From positions 1,550,001 through 1,614,000 of the forward strand of contig NZ_QPHM01000001.1 of NCBI RefSeq assembly GCF_003336245.1: 64,000 bases of DNA. The letters run 5' to 3'. The notes beneath the pieces are model-generated. The model was not told where the DNA came from and made no database searches. It saw nothing but the letters and a program-made list of their open reading frames with translations. Each line of letters opens with the position of its first letter. Position 1 is the stretch's first letter. Positions 52,044 through 62,300 of this stretch are shown piece by piece. The translations under genes were made by a program, and so were the position numbers. This DNA is from Haloplanus salinus. GTDB taxonomy: Archaea; Halobacteriota; Halobacteria; Halobacteriales; Haloferacaceae.

Positions 52044-55000
52044 ATGAGTGAGGACGAGGGGGCGACGGGCCGGGAGATCTGGATCGAGAAGTACCGTCCG
52101 GAGACCCTCGACGACGTGAAAGGACAGGACGACATCGTCGACCGCCTGCGGAGCTACATCGCACAGGACGACCTGCCGCACCTCCTGTTTTCCGGCCCGG
52201 CCGGGGTCGGCAAGTGCGTGACGGGCGAGACGCCGGTCCTGACGAACCGTGGTGTCGAGCGAATCGGTGACGTCGTCGGTGAGGGAGACGGGTTCGAAGA
52301 CCCGGACGCGGGGTTGGAAGTGCTGACGTTCCGTGACGACGGCTCGTTCGAATTCACGACGCCGTCGCACGTCTTCGGAAAGACGACGGATGACCTCGTC
52401 CGTGTCACGACGCGGGACGGAAACGACCTGACCGTGACGCCGGAACACAGACTCCTGACCGTGGATCACGACGGATTGGAGTGGGTGCGTGCCGGCAACC
52501 TCACCGCCGGCACCCGCGTCGTCCGTCCCCGCCGAATGCCGCTCCCCGAGGGCGACGGTCACCTCGACTGGATGGACGCGATGGACGGTGACCGGACCCT
52601 CGTTCACGTCACGGAGGCGTTCGCCGCCGATCACGACATCCCGGCCGAGGAGAACTACGTCGGCAAAAAGAAGCGCGTGGTCGCCGGCTTCCGGCGTGGG
52701 GAGTCGGTCGCCGATATCGCGGACGCCGCCGACACGACGAAAAAGACCGTCCGGTCGTACCGCCGGACGCTCGACGTTTCGCCGGACGAACCGAGCACCG
52801 TCTGCTCGCTGTCGTACCTCCGCAGCCTCGACGTCCCCCGCGACGAACTGCGCACGCACGTCACCGCCGTCCAGTACGTCACCCGAAACAACCGGCGGTC
52901 CGAGCCGATCACGCCACCGTGGGAACTCACGCCGGCGCTGGCGTCTTTCGTCGGGCTGGCCGTGAGCGAGGCCCAAATCGACGGCGGCCGGGTGAAGTTC
53001 TACAACACGAACGATGGCCTACTCAATCGGTTCGAAACCGCCGCCGAGTCGGCGTTCGGGCTCGATCCCCGACGAGGAACACAGAACGACGTTCCGTACC
53101 GCGAGCTTCACACGCGGACGCTGACGCACTTCCTCGAATCGTGTTTCGATGTCGTCGACGGGACGACCGGCGTCGGTTCCGCGCTCGTCCGCGCCGACGA
53201 GACGAGTCGGGCGGCGTTCCTCCGTGCCGTCTTCGATGCCGAGGCCCACGTTACCGAACACGGGATCGTCGAGTTGACACAGAAGAACGAACACCTCATC
53301 ACGCTCCTCTCGTACTTGCTCTCGGGATTCGGCATCCCGAGCCGACGCAAGCGCGAGCGGAAGGCGCCGACGAACGGGTCGGGAACCGAACGGGCGTACC
53401 ACACGCTGTACGTCTCCAGCGCCAGACATCTCGACCGGTTCGCCGACTGCGTCGGCTTCAGTATCGACGAGAAGGCGGATCGGCTTGAAGCCAACGCTGC
53501 CCGTGACCCGAATCCGGACGACGATACGGTACCGACACAGGCCGCGGTCGATACGCTCTGTGAGCAGCTTTACCTGACGAAACGCGACTACGTCCCCGAC
53601 AGTCTGAATCCCGACTCCCCCGGTCGCGAGCGGTATCTCGGCTGCGTCGACGCCCTCGTAGACGCGGCGACGGCACGTCTTGACGACGCCCAGCGGGCGC
53701 TCGGACGGATCGACGAACTCGCCGCGGACCTCGATGCAGTCGCGGCGGTCCCCGCGACGTGGGTCGGCACGCGCGGCGAACTGGAGCCAATCGAGACGCG
53801 CCGAACTCTCGCCGAGCAGGTCGGCGTCCGATCCGACCGCCTGCTGGAGTACGCGGACGGCCGCCGCACACCCAGCAGCGACCGAACCGTCGAACTGCTC
53901 GACCGGCTTCACGATGACGGCGTCGACGTCGATGTCGAGCACGTTCGTACGACGCTCCGGAACGCCATCGAGACGCTGGACGTTCCCTACGCGCACGTCG
54001 CGGACGGAACGGACATGCTCGGGACGGACGTACAGAGTCTACTCGACGGCGGCAACGACCTCGGTTCGCTGACGCGGTTCCGCACCATTGCGGATCGCGT
54101 TCGGTCGATTGCGTCCGGTCTCCCGTCCGCGGCGGTCCTCGACGCACTCACGACGTTACACACGCTCACCAGCGGCGACCTCTACTTCGACGCGGTCGAG
54201 TCGGTCGAGTCGGTCGACGAACCCCAGCGCGTGTACGACCTCACCGTCCCCGGAACCCGCAACTACGTCGCCGGTGGCGTGCCGTCGGTGATGCACAACA
54301 CTACCTGCGCCACGGCCATCGCCCGCGAGGTGTACGGCGACGACTGGCGGGGCAACTTCCTCGAACTCAACGCCTCCGACCAGCGCGGCATCGACGTGGT
54401 GCGCGACCGAATCAAGAACTTCGCGCGGTCGAGTTTCGGCGGCTTCGACTATCGAGTGATATTTCTCGATGAGGCGGACTCGCTGTGCGTGCCGCCCGGG
54501 ACCGAAGTCGTGACCGGATATCCGTCGAGTCCGGAAATAAAACCGATAGAGGAGGTGGCCGACGACGGTGAGCCGATCCCGTCAGTCGATTTCGAGACGA
54601 ACGAGATTCAGTCCGACAAAGGGTCACTCGTCGACTCCGGCGTCGCGGATTTCTTCGAACTCGAACTGGAAGATGGTCGGACGATACTGGCGAGCCTGAC
54701 TCACCCCTTCTTCGTCGTCGACGAGGACGGCCGACTCGTCGAGAAGGAACTTCGGGACCTGTCTCCGGGCGACGAAATCGCCGATTTCAAAGACGATATC
54801 GGCGTGTCGCAGTGTGAAATCTGTGACGCATGGACTGCCGGGCGGTTCTGTTCAGTCGACTGTAAGGACGAGGGACACAGCCGCGACATGCGCGGCGAAA
54901 AGAACCCGATGCACGGGACGACGTGGTCGGACGAGCGACGGCGAAAGATCGTCGAGAAACTTTCGGATGGGCGGTTTGCCGGCGAAGACAACCCGAACTA

Positions 55001-56405
55001 CGGGGGTGAGTTCCACGGAATCCACGTCTGGGAAATGGACGACGAGACGGTCGAGCAGGTCCGCGAGACGCTCAGCGAGATGCGCTCGGGGACTCCGTGG
55101 GAGGAGTGGGTCGTCGATGCCGACGCCGAGCAGGTAAAAGCGGAGATTGGGAATTCCACAGCCCAGTGGTGGGCATCTCTCGACGACGAAGAGAAGGCGA
55201 CACTCATCAGGAGACGGGTCGAGAGTACCGACTACCCGGTCTGTGATATCAGCGGCGATGATAACCCGATGCGTGATCCCGAGGTCGCACAAAAGGTTTC
55301 GGACGCACTGCAGGGTCACGAGCCGACTGGCGGGAACGTCAGACACAGCGACGAACTCGGCCACCTCGTCCGATCCGACTGGGAGTACGAGGTCGGGAAG
55401 GCGCTACAGGACGCTGGCATCGACTACGAGTACGAACCACCGTTCGAACTCTCCGAGTCGGTGTACCATCCGGACTTCCTCGTCGACGATACCGTCATCG
55501 AGGTCAAAGGGGTCGCCGGACTGTGGGGACAGACCGAAAAGGTGGAGGAGTTCCTCGACATCTACGGCGACGAATACACCTTCGTCGTCGTCGGCGATGG
55601 AGATCTTCCCCATCACGAACACTACGAGCGTTCCGAGTTCGTACCCGCGGTCCTGTCGGACGGTGGCCTCAACACGGTCCAGACGGTCGAGATCAGCCGC
55701 ATCGATTACAGTCACCGTGGCGAAGCCTACAACATCAGCATGGAGGGAACGCCGAATTTCATGCTCGCCAACGGGATTCTGACCCACAACACCTCCGACG
55801 CCCAGTCGGCCCTCCGCCGAACCATGGAACAGTTCGCCGACAACACCCGTTTCATCCTCTCGTGTAACTACTCCAGCCGGATCATCGACCCCATCCAGTC
55901 CCGGTGTGCCGTGTTCCGGTTCTCCCCCCTTCCGGACGAGGCCATCGCGGCGCAGGCACGGGAGATCGCCGAGGCCGAGGGCATCGAGATGACCGAGGAT
56001 GGCCTCGACGCCCTCGTCTACGCCGCCGGGGGCGACATGCGGCGGGTGATCAATACGCTCCAGGCGGCGGCGACGACGGGCGATATCGTCGACGACGAAG
56101 CGGTGTATCTCGTGACGAGCACCGCTCGCCCGGAGGAGATCGAGTCGATGGTCGAGGCCGCCATCGAAGGGGACTTCGCGCGGGCGCGCTCGACCCTGGA
56201 GACCCTGCTGGTCGACTCGGGGATGGCCGGCGGCGACGTGATCGACCAACTACACCGGTCGGCGTGGGAGTTCGACATCGACGACCGGCGGACGGTTCAG
56301 CTGATGGAACGGCTCGGCGAGGCCGACTACCGCATCACCGAGGGGGCGAACGAGCGGGTGCAGTTGGAGGCGATGCTGGCGGCGCTGGCGCTCGAAGACG
56401 AGTGA
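52044..56405 (+). CDS. rfcS: Replication factor C small subunit with two inteins
   Basis: Precursor of 1453 residues; removing the inteins leaves 323, normal for archaeal RfcS, the clamp-loader ATPase subunit that opens PCNA. Exteins: residues 1-57 ([20 protein letters not shown], Walker [10 protein letters not shown]), 753-814 ([19 protein letters not shown] through [10 protein letters not shown], Walker B) and 1250-1453 ([23 protein letters not shown] in [16 protein letters not shown]). The intein sites are the Walker A phosphate loop and just after Walker B, both essential, so only precise splicing gives an active subunit. The gene starts at ATG 52044 ([13 protein letters not shown]). Its partner PCNA lies at 8575. 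Confidence 0.96.
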   Translation: MSEDEGATGREIWIEKYRPETLDDVKGQDDIVDRLRSYIAQDDLPHLLFSGPAGVGKCVTGETPVLTNRGVERIGDVVGEGDGFEDPDAGLEVLTFRDDGSFEFTTPSHVFGKTTDDLVRVTTRDGNDLTVTPEHRLLTVDHDGLEWVRAGNLTAGTRVVRPRRMPLPEGDGHLDWMDAMDGDRTLVHVTEAFAADHDIPAEENYVGKKKRVVAGFRRGESVADIADAADTTKKTVRSYRRTLDVSPDEPSTVCSLSYLRSLDVPRDELRTHVTAVQYVTRNNRRSEPITPPWELTPALASFVGLAVSEAQIDGGRVKFYNTNDGLLNRFETAAESAFGLDPRRGTQNDVPYRELHTRTLTHFLESCFDVVDGTTGVGSALVRADETSRAAFLRAVFDAEAHVTEHGIVELTQKNEHLITLLSYLLSGFGIPSRRKRERKAPTNGSGTERAYHTLYVSSARHLDRFADCVGFSIDEKADRLEANAARDPNPDDDTVPTQAAVDTLCEQLYLTKRDYVPDSLNPDSPGRERYLGCVDALVDAATARLDDAQRALGRIDELAADLDAVAAVPATWVGTRGELEPIETRRTLAEQVGVRSDRLLEYADGRRTPSSDRTVELLDRLHDDGVDVDVEHVRTTLRNAIETLDVPYAHVADGTDMLGTDVQSLLDGGNDLGSLTRFRTIADRVRSIASGLPSAAVLDALTTLHTLTSGDLYFDAVESVESVDEPQRVYDLTVPGTRNYVAGGVPSVMHNTTCATAIAREVYGDDWRGNFLELNASDQRGIDVVRDRIKNFARSSFGGFDYRVIFLDEADSLCVPPGTEVVTGYPSSPEIKPIEEVADDGEPIPSVDFETNEIQSDKGSLVDSGVADFFELELEDGRTILASLTHPFFVVDEDGRLVEKELRDLSPGDEIADFKDDIGVSQCEICDAWTAGRFCSVDCKDEGHSRDMRGEKNPMHGTTWSDERRRKIVEKLSDGRFAGEDNPNYGGEFHGIHVWEMDDETVEQVRETLSEMRSGTPWEEWVVDADAEQVKAEIGNSTAQWWASLDDEEKATLIRRRVESTDYPVCDISGDDNPMRDPEVAQKVSDALQGHEPTGGNVRHSDELGHLVRSDWEYEVGKALQDAGIDYEYEPPFELSESVYHPDFLVDDTVIEVKGVAGLWGQTEKVEEFLDIYGDEYTFVVVGDGDLPHHEHYERSEFVPAVLSDGGLNTVQTVEISRIDYSHRGEAYNISMEGTPNFMLANGILTHNTSDAQSALRRTMEQFADNTRFILSCNYSSRIIDPIQSRCAVFRFSPLPDEAIAAQAREIAEAEGIEMTEDGLDALVYAAGGDMRRVINTLQAAATTGDIVDDEAVYLVTSTARPEEIESMVEAAIEGDFARARSTLETLLVDSGMAGGDVIDQLHRSAWEFDIDDRRTVQLMERLGEADYRITEGANERVQLEAMLAALALEDE
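52215..54299 (+). other. Intein 1 (695 aa), LAGLIDADG type, in the RfcS Walker A loop
   Basis: Precursor residues 58-752. N-terminal splice block [20 protein letters not shown]; block [20 protein letters not shown] with the T-x-x-H pair; C-terminal block [20 protein letters not shown], then MHN before Thr+1. The two endonuclease motifs are near intein residue 242 ([18 protein letters not shown]) and near 333 ([17 protein letters not shown]). Both are degenerate, but an acidic residue remains in each. A helix-turn-helix-like stretch ([20 protein letters not shown]) and a long helical linker make it large. Confidence 0.9.
54486..55790 (+). other. Intein 2 (435 aa) with NUMOD3-like and PD-(D/E)XK-like endonuclease
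   Basis: Precursor residues 815-1249. Splice blocks: [20 protein letters not shown], block [18 protein letters not shown], terminal block [20 protein letters not shown] before Thr+1. Between them are a zinc finger ([17 protein letters not shown]), three NPM/NPN motifs ([41 protein letters not shown]) typical of NUMOD3, and a nuclease core ([18 protein letters not shown] with Glu at intein residue 302, [11 protein letters not shown] with PD at 329-330, TVIEVKG with ExK at 339-341). No LAGLIDADG motif is visible. Base composition is less G+C rich than the exteins. Confidence 0.85.
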
Positions 56406-56415
56406 CCCGACACCG

Positions 56416-57135
56416 TCACGCCCCGTCGCCCGGGTAGACGATCACCTGCCGATCGTCGGCGTCCCGATCCGCCGGAAGGACGCCGAACGACCCCTCCTTC
56501 GCCGTGAGCGCGAGCACTGCCGCGTCGAGGACGTCGTCGAGGCGCCCCGACTGGATGCGGTGGTGCCACTGCGGATCGGCGCGCCGGTCCTCGACGAAGC
56601 CACGAATCCGTTCGCCGAACCCCTCGTCGACGGCGTCGAGGATCGCCAACCGCGCGTCCAGTCCCTCAGTCTCCCGCTTCGAGCCGGGGTCGTCGGCGTC
56701 CACTCGGGCGGCGAACGCCGCGTAACACACCTCGGGGTGGCTCTCGAAGACTTGCGCTTCGGCCTCGGGACGGGCGTCGAGGAAGCAGTCGACCTCGCGG
56801 ATGCGCGGGACGAGCCCCCAGCTTTGGCTGCCGAGTCGCCCCCCGTTTTCGGCCCGCGCCACCTCGTAGTCGTCGGCCTCGACGGCCGCGCGACAGGGCA
56901 CGTCGAAGACCGAACTGTGTCGCTCGCCGAGCAGGGACGCGGCCGCCCGGTCGCAGGCGCGGGAGGCCGTCTCCGGCAGGCCGACGGGAACGTCGACGAG
57001 GACGGCGTCGGCCGCGCGGCCGTGTTCCCGCCACACGTTGAGCATGGCCGGTTCGGTCGTGATGGCCACGTCGTCCCCCTCGTGGACGACGACGACCCAG
57101 CACCCGCTCGCCCAGTCGACGCCAACGGCGGTCAT
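56416..57135 (-). CDS. DUF429 family predicted RNase H-fold nuclease
   Basis: A 239-residue protein from ATG 57135 (MTAVGVDWASGCWVVVVHEG). The first strand-turn GVDWAS holds the first Asp of an RNase-H-like fold; VLVDVPVGLPETASRACDRA carries the next; PRIREVDCFLDARPEAEAQV and HPEVCYAAFA are conserved DUF429 segments. Near the end SGRLDDVLDAAVLALTA carries another acidic pair. The substrate is unknown. It converges on rfcS with only 10 nt between the stops. Confidence 0.85.
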   Translation of the reverse strand: MTAVGVDWASGCWVVVVHEGDDVAITTEPAMLNVWREHGRAADAVLVDVPVGLPETASRACDRAAASLLGERHSSVFDVPCRAAVEADDYEVARAENGGRLGSQSWGLVPRIREVDCFLDARPEAEAQVFESHPEVCYAAFAARVDADDPGSKRETEGLDARLAILDAVDEGFGERIRGFVEDRRADPQWHHRIQSGRLDDVLDAAVLALTAKEGSFGVLPADRDADDRQVIVYPGDGA

Positions 57136-57271
57136 GGACGGGGAAGGGACGTGATGGACATATATCCGCCGGGACCGCGAAGGGTTCAACAGACAGGACG
57201 TGGACCGATGCGCGCCGAGACCGTCGTCGTTGGCACGAACGAGCGTAGCAACCTACCTCCCCCGACGTCAC

Positions 57272-57545
57272 GACCACCGGGGAGTTCCGGGACGCCCTCC
57301 GCGGCGTCTTCCGTACCGCCGAGTCGAACGACGCGGTCATCCGGGGGACGTGGCCGGTTCCGGCGTCGAGGACGACGCCCGCTGGCCGGGAGACGTGACG
57401 CGGGACGGCCGCCAGGAGGCGGTCACGCCGGACGCCTTCCTCGCCACGGCCATCGTTCGGGCGGTGGCCCGTCGCCGTCCGTCGATCCAGTCCGAGTCCG
57501 CGGTCCCGGAACTGTTTTACGCGGAGACGGGCCAAGAAGGTTGTA
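57272..57545 (+). pseudogene. Probable decayed small gene upstream of alaS
   Basis: Two overlapping reading frames each read like haloarchaeal protein. The first (57272 to about 57400) gives TTGEFRDALRGVFRTAESND AVIRG-type sequence. The second gives [20 protein letters not shown] and [17 protein letters not shown], up to PELFYAETG, and has no stop before alaS. A frameshift joins them near 57350-57380. Codon third positions are G+C rich in each. Neither start nor stop is clear. I could not match it to a family. Confidence 0.35.
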
Positions 57546-60314
57546 ATGAGCGAACTCGAAGACGCCTATCGCCTCGATTACTTCGAGGAAGAGGGGTTCA
57601 CGCGACAGGAGTGTGCCTCCTGTGGCGCCCACTTCTGGTCGCGCGTCGAGCGCGACACCTGCGGCGAGCCGCCGTGCGACGACTACGCGTTCATCGGCAA
57701 CCCGGGCTTCGACGAGGCGTACACCCTGGAGGAGATGCGCGAGGCCTTCCTCTCCTTTTTCGAGGACAACGGCCACGAGCGCATCGATCCCTACCCCGTC
57801 GCGGCGAACCGGTGGCGTGACGACGTGCTCCTGACACAGGCGTCCATCTACGACTTCCAGCCGCTGGTCACGTCGGGCGAGACGCCGCCGCCCGCGAACC
57901 CGCTGACGATCAGCCAGCCCTGCATCCGGATGCAGGACATCGACAACGTGGGGAAGACGGGCCGGCACACGATGGCCTTCGAGATGATGGCCCACCACGC
58001 GTTCAACACCCGCGAGGACGCCGCCGACGACTACGCCTACGAGGGGGAGGTGTACTGGAAAGACGAGACGGTCGAGTACTGCGACCGCTTCTTCGAGCAC
58101 ATGGGCGTCGACCCCACGGACGTCACCTACATCGAGGACCCGTGGGTCGGCGGCGGCAATGCCGGCCCGGCGTTCGAGGTGATCTATCGAGGGCTGGAAC
58201 TCGCCACGCTCGTCTTCATGTCGATGGAGCAGGACCCCGACGGCGAGTACGAGATGAAAGACGGCAACCGCTACAGCCCGATGGACACCTACATCGTCGA
58301 CACGGGCTACGGGCTGGAGCGGTGGACGTGGATGAGCCAGGGGACGTCCACCGTCTACGAGGCCATCTACCCCGAGATGATCGACTTCCTCACGGATCAC
58401 GCGGGGATCGACCACTCCGCGACGGAGGAGGAACTCGTCCGCGAGGCCGCCCGCCTCTCGGGCTATCTCGACATCGACGAAGTCGAGAACCTCGCGTCGG
58501 CCCGCTCCCAAGTGGCCGACGAACTCGGCGTCGACGCCGCGCGCCTCTCGGCCCTGCTCGAACCCCTCGAGGACATCTACGCCATCGCGGACCACTGCCG
58601 AACCCTCGCGTACATGCTCGGCGACGGTATCGTCCCCTCGAACGTCGGGACGGGCTATCTGGCGCGGATGGTGCTCCGACGGACCAAGCGCCTCGTCGAC
58701 GGGGTGGGCATCGACGCCCCGCTCGACGAACTCGTCGACATGCAGGCCAAGCGGCTGGGCTACACCAACCGCGACACCATCCGCGACATGGTGCGGACGG
58801 AGGAGGGCAAGTACCGGAAGACGCTCGAACGCGGCTCCCGCAAGGTAGAGAGTATCGCGGAGGAGTACGCCGCCCGCGACGAACCCATCCCCCGCGAGAC
58901 GCTGATCGAACTCTACGACTCCCACGGCATCCAGCCGGAGATGGTCGCCGACATCGCGCGGGACCACGGCGCCCGGGTCGACGTGCCCGACGACTTCTAC
59001 GGGCTGGTCGCGGCGCGACACGAAGGTGAGGGGGCGTCGGAGGCGGCCGCCGAGCGCGACGACCGTCTCGCGGACCTGCCCGAGACCGACCGCCTGTTCT
59101 ACGACGACCAGGAACGAACGGAGTTCGAGGCGGTCGTCCTCGACGTGTTCGAGCGAGCGGACGGCTACGACGTGGTGCTCGATCAGACGATGTTCTACCC
59201 CGAGGGCGGGGGGCAGCCAGCCGACACGGGCAGCCTCTCGACCGACGAAACGACGGTCGAGGTGACCGACGTGCAGCGTCGCGACGGCGTGGTCCTGCAC
59301 CGCACGGACGGCAACCCGGGCAAAGGCGAGTTCGTCCGCGGTCGGGTCGACGCCGAGCGCCGGTTCAGCCTGATGCGTCACCACACGGCGACCCACGTCA
59401 TCGGCTACGCCGCGCGGCAGGTCCTCGGCGACCACGTACGACAGGCCGGCGCACAGAAGGGGACCGACCAGTCCCGCCTCGACGTGCGCCACTTCCGGCG
59501 CATCACCCGCGAGGAGGTGAAGGCAATCGAGCGCGTGGCCAACGAGGTGGTGACGGACAACTGCCAGGTCACCCAGGAGTGGCCGGATCGCCACGAAGCG
59601 GAGGCGAAACACGGCTTCGACCTGTATCAAGGGGGCGTTCCCCCCGGCCAGCAGATCCGCCTCGTCCACGTCGAGGAGGACGTGCAGGCGTGTGCCGGCA
59701 CGCACGTCTCACGGACGGGCGACATCGGCGCCATCAAGATCCTCAAGACGGAGCCGATTCAGGACGGCGTCGAGCGCATCGTCTTCGCGGCGGGGGAGGC
59801 GGCCATCGAGGCGACCCAGCGCACGGAGGACGCCCTCTACGAGGCGGCGGACGTCCTCGACGTGTCGCCCGCGGAGGTGCCCGAGACGGCCGAACGCTTC
59901 TTCGAGGAGTGGAAGGAGCGGGGCAAGCAGATCGATCGCCTGAAGGAGGAACTCGCGGAGGTGCGCGCGGCCGCGGCCGACGCCGACGAGGTGGACGTCG
60001 GCGGCGTGAGCGCCGTGATCCGGCGGATGGACGCCGACGCCGACGAACTTCGCGCCACAGCGAACGCCATCGTCGACGGAGGAGCGGTGGCCGTTCTCGG
60101 GAGCGCACGGGGTGGCAGCGCCCAGTTCGTCGTCGGCGTCCCCGACGACGTGGCGATCAACGCCGGCGAAGTCGTGGGTCGCCTCGCGGGGCAAGTCGGC
60201 GGCGGGGGCGGCGGCCCACCCGACTTCGCTCAGGGCGGCGGTCCCGACGTCGACGCCCTCGACGACGCCCTCGACGATGCGCCCGACGTGCTCCGGGCCA
60301 TCCGGAACGCGTAG
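57546..60314 (+). CDS. alaS: Alanyl-tRNA synthetase
   Basis: A 922-residue class II synthetase of archaeal type. N-terminal zinc-like insertion [20 protein letters not shown] typical of archaeal AlaRS; catalytic domain with [20 protein letters not shown] and [15 protein letters not shown]; tRNA-recognition helices; editing domain with metal-binding [20 protein letters not shown] and [21 protein letters not shown]-terminal domain ending with the glycine-rich [22 protein letters not shown]-like GTTTTACG about 30 nt upstream supports the ATG at 57546. Confidence 0.97.
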   Translation: MSELEDAYRLDYFEEEGFTRQECASCGAHFWSRVERDTCGEPPCDDYAFIGNPGFDEAYTLEEMREAFLSFFEDNGHERIDPYPVAANRWRDDVLLTQASIYDFQPLVTSGETPPPANPLTISQPCIRMQDIDNVGKTGRHTMAFEMMAHHAFNTREDAADDYAYEGEVYWKDETVEYCDRFFEHMGVDPTDVTYIEDPWVGGGNAGPAFEVIYRGLELATLVFMSMEQDPDGEYEMKDGNRYSPMDTYIVDTGYGLERWTWMSQGTSTVYEAIYPEMIDFLTDHAGIDHSATEEELVREAARLSGYLDIDEVENLASARSQVADELGVDAARLSALLEPLEDIYAIADHCRTLAYMLGDGIVPSNVGTGYLARMVLRRTKRLVDGVGIDAPLDELVDMQAKRLGYTNRDTIRDMVRTEEGKYRKTLERGSRKVESIAEEYAARDEPIPRETLIELYDSHGIQPEMVADIARDHGARVDVPDDFYGLVAARHEGEGASEAAAERDDRLADLPETDRLFYDDQERTEFEAVVLDVFERADGYDVVLDQTMFYPEGGGQPADTGSLSTDETTVEVTDVQRRDGVVLHRTDGNPGKGEFVRGRVDAERRFSLMRHHTATHVIGYAARQVLGDHVRQAGAQKGTDQSRLDVRHFRRITREEVKAIERVANEVVTDNCQVTQEWPDRHEAEAKHGFDLYQGGVPPGQQIRLVHVEEDVQACAGTHVSRTGDIGAIKILKTEPIQDGVERIVFAAGEAAIEATQRTEDALYEAADVLDVSPAEVPETAERFFEEWKERGKQIDRLKEELAEVRAAAADADEVDVGGVSAVIRRMDADADELRATANAIVDGGAVAVLGSARGGSAQFVVGVPDDVAINAGEVVGRLAGQVGGGGGGPPDFAQGGGPDVDALDDALDDAPDVLRAIRNA

Positions 60315-60379
60315 CCCCGAGTATCAGCGTTGAAACCGCCGGACGAACGTTCATATGCGAGAGGCCGAACAGTTCCGGT

Positions 60380-60628
60380 GTGAAGTCGTCGTCCGTTCCC
60401 CGTCTGTCGGTTCTGACGGTTGCCGGCCTCCTCTCCCTCGGCGTTGCGGCGCTCACGAGCGTCTCCCTCCCCGGGGAGTCGCTGTTCCGCCAAGTGACGC
60501 TTCTCGACCTTCTGAACGGCGCTGCCCCGATCCATCCGCCGTCGCTGGCCTACGGCGCCGGCCTGCTACTCATCGGCATCGGGGCCGTCGTGATCGGACT
60601 GGTGCTTCTCGTCGCGCGCGTCTACTGA
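60380..60628 (+). CDS. Small two-helix membrane protein (82 aa)
   Basis: From GTG 60380: KSSSVPRLSVLTVAGLLSLG, VAALTSVSLPGESLFRQVTL, then AYGAGLLLIGIGAVVIGLVL, ending VARVY. Two membrane segments (residues 10-30 and 58-80) flank a loop containing LLDLLNGAAPIHPPS. Type II-like topology. It lies 65 nt after alaS. No family recognised. Confidence 0.6.
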   Translation: MKSSSVPRLSVLTVAGLLSLGVAALTSVSLPGESLFRQVTLLDLLNGAAPIHPPSLAYGAGLLLIGIGAVVIGLVLLVARVY

Positions 60629-60716
60629 CCGCGGCGGCGATTCCCGCCGGGACGGATCCGATACCGGCGCGCCCGATTCCGACATTCCCTACTGTCTCGC
60701 CGCCGTACGGCCGTCT

Positions 60717-61499
60717 ATGCCGACCGCATCGAACGGTGCCGTGTCGCTGTACTACGAGACCGACGGCGCGGCACGTAACTCCCCCGGCGAGACGGTCGTC
60801 TTCCTCGGCGACGTGGGGTACGGCGCCTGGCAGTGGGGGTGGCAACACGCCGGTCTGACCGGGCCGTTCGAGACGCTGGTGACCGACCTCCGGGGGGCCG
60901 GCCGCTCCGACGCCCCGCCGGGGCCGTACGCCGTCGACGACTTCGTCGCGGACGTGCAGGCCGTCCTTGACGACCACGGCGCCCGGCGCGTCCACGTCGT
61001 CGGCGCGGGGCTGGGTGGGATGGTCGCGCTCGAACTCGCCCGACTCTCGACGCGCCCACGGTCGCTCGCCCTCCTCGGGACCGCGCCCGTCGGCGCCGAC
61101 CTGACGCTCTCCCCACTCTTCGGGGCGCCCGACGACCCCGACGCACTCGAATCGTCGCTCGCGGCCGCACTCTCGCGTGAGTTCCTCGACGCCCATCCCG
61201 ACGCAGTCGAGCGGATCGTCGAGTGGCGGGCCGCGGAGGACGCGACCCGCGAGGCGTGGGCGGCACAGGCCGCCGCCGTCGCGGCCGTCGACGTGACCGA
61301 CCGTCTGTACGAAATCGACACCCCGGCGCTCGTCCTGCACGGCCGCGACGACGCGGTGTGGCCGGTCGCGCACGGCCGACGCCTCGCCGAGAACCTCCCG
61401 CGCGGGGAGTTCGTCGGCCTCGACGGCGGCCACCTGATCGGGATCGAACGCTCCCGGGCGGTGAACGATCGGCTGTTCGGCTTGTTCGAATCGGCGTAA
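60717..61499 (+). CDS. Alpha/beta-hydrolase-fold protein with Ser-to-Gly at the nucleophile elbow
   Basis: A 260-residue protein. LVTDLRGAGRSDAPPGPYAV is the typical DxRGxGxSD loop. The nucleophile elbow reads VHVVGAGLGGMVALELARLS: GAGLGG instead of GxSLGG, so the catalytic Ser is Gly. Acid and His appear retained in LVLHGRDDAVWPVAHGRRLA and GLDGGHLIGIE. It may be a non-hydrolytic member or use another residue. Some haloarchaeal homologues appear to carry the same GAGLGG, which would make it a subgroup trait. Confidence 0.85.
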   Translation: MPTASNGAVSLYYETDGAARNSPGETVVFLGDVGYGAWQWGWQHAGLTGPFETLVTDLRGAGRSDAPPGPYAVDDFVADVQAVLDDHGARRVHVVGAGLGGMVALELARLSTRPRSLALLGTAPVGADLTLSPLFGAPDDPDALESSLAAALSREFLDAHPDAVERIVEWRAAEDATREAWAAQAAAVAAVDVTDRLYEIDTPALVLHGRDDAVWPVAHGRRLAENLPRGEFVGLDGGHLIGIERSRAVNDRLFGLFESA

Positions 61500-61531
61500 G
61501 AGACTAACCCCTCGCTGGCCTCGATACGGCA

Positions 61532-62224
61532 ATGACACTGCGGCTCGCCCTCCTCGACGCCTCGCACGGCTCCGAACACACGCGCCCGAACTTCCGCCGG
61601 GCGCTCGACGCCGCCCTCGCGGAGTTCGACGTGACGGCGGGGGAACTGCCGCCCGACGTCGCGTTCGACGGCGTCGTCGTCACCGGCTCGCGCTCCTCGG
61701 TCTACTGGGACGAGCCGTGGATCGACGCCCTCGTCAACTGGGTGGCCGAGGCGGCCGCCCGCGGGCTACCGATCCTCGGGGTCTGTTACGGCCACCAAGT
61801 GCTGGCGACGGCGCTCGACGGCCGCGTCGAGGCGATGGACGACATCGAGTTGGGCTACCGAACCATCGACCGGGTGGACGACGACGACCCGCTGCTCGCG
61901 GGCCTCGACGACCCCTTCACCGCCTTCGAGACGCATTCGGATCGGGTTGTCGAGTTGCCCCCCGGTGCGACGCTGCTCGCGGAGAACGACCGCGGGGTGC
62001 AGGCGTTCCGCCGTGGTGCCTGCTGGGGGGTGCAGTTCCACCCCGAGTACGACCGGGACAGCGCCGCGCGGGTCACGAAAGGAAAAGCGCTCCGCGAGGC
62101 GCGCATCCGGTCGGTTCTCGACGGCATCGACGACGACAACTACGCCGCGGCCTGTCGGACCAAGCGGCTGTTCGACAACTTCACCGACTACGTTCGGGCG
62201 CGGCGGGCGCCGCCGGAGGCGTAG
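61532..62224 (+). CDS. Class I glutamine amidotransferase
   Basis: A 230-residue GATase1-fold protein. The nucleophile Cys is in LPILGVCYGHQVLATALDGR; His and Glu are in WGVQFHPEYDRDSAARVTKG. VVVTGSRSSVYWDEPWIDAL is the early strand and loop. It resembles GMP synthase-like amidotransferases without a synthetase domain. The acceptor is unknown. It follows the hydrolase-like gene by 32 nt, so the two could be co-transcribed. Confidence 0.88.
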   Translation: MTLRLALLDASHGSEHTRPNFRRALDAALAEFDVTAGELPPDVAFDGVVVTGSRSSVYWDEPWIDALVNWVAEAAARGLPILGVCYGHQVLATALDGRVEAMDDIELGYRTIDRVDDDDPLLAGLDDPFTAFETHSDRVVELPPGATLLAENDRGVQAFRRGACWGVQFHPEYDRDSAARVTKGKALREARIRSVLDGIDDDNYAAACRTKRLFDNFTDYVRARRAPPEA

Positions 62225-62300
62225 CCCTCCCGACCGCCGGGGTCGGCGAGTCGACCCCCCGTCCACGATAGTTTTTGACTCTCGCCCTCGGAGTGGGCGT

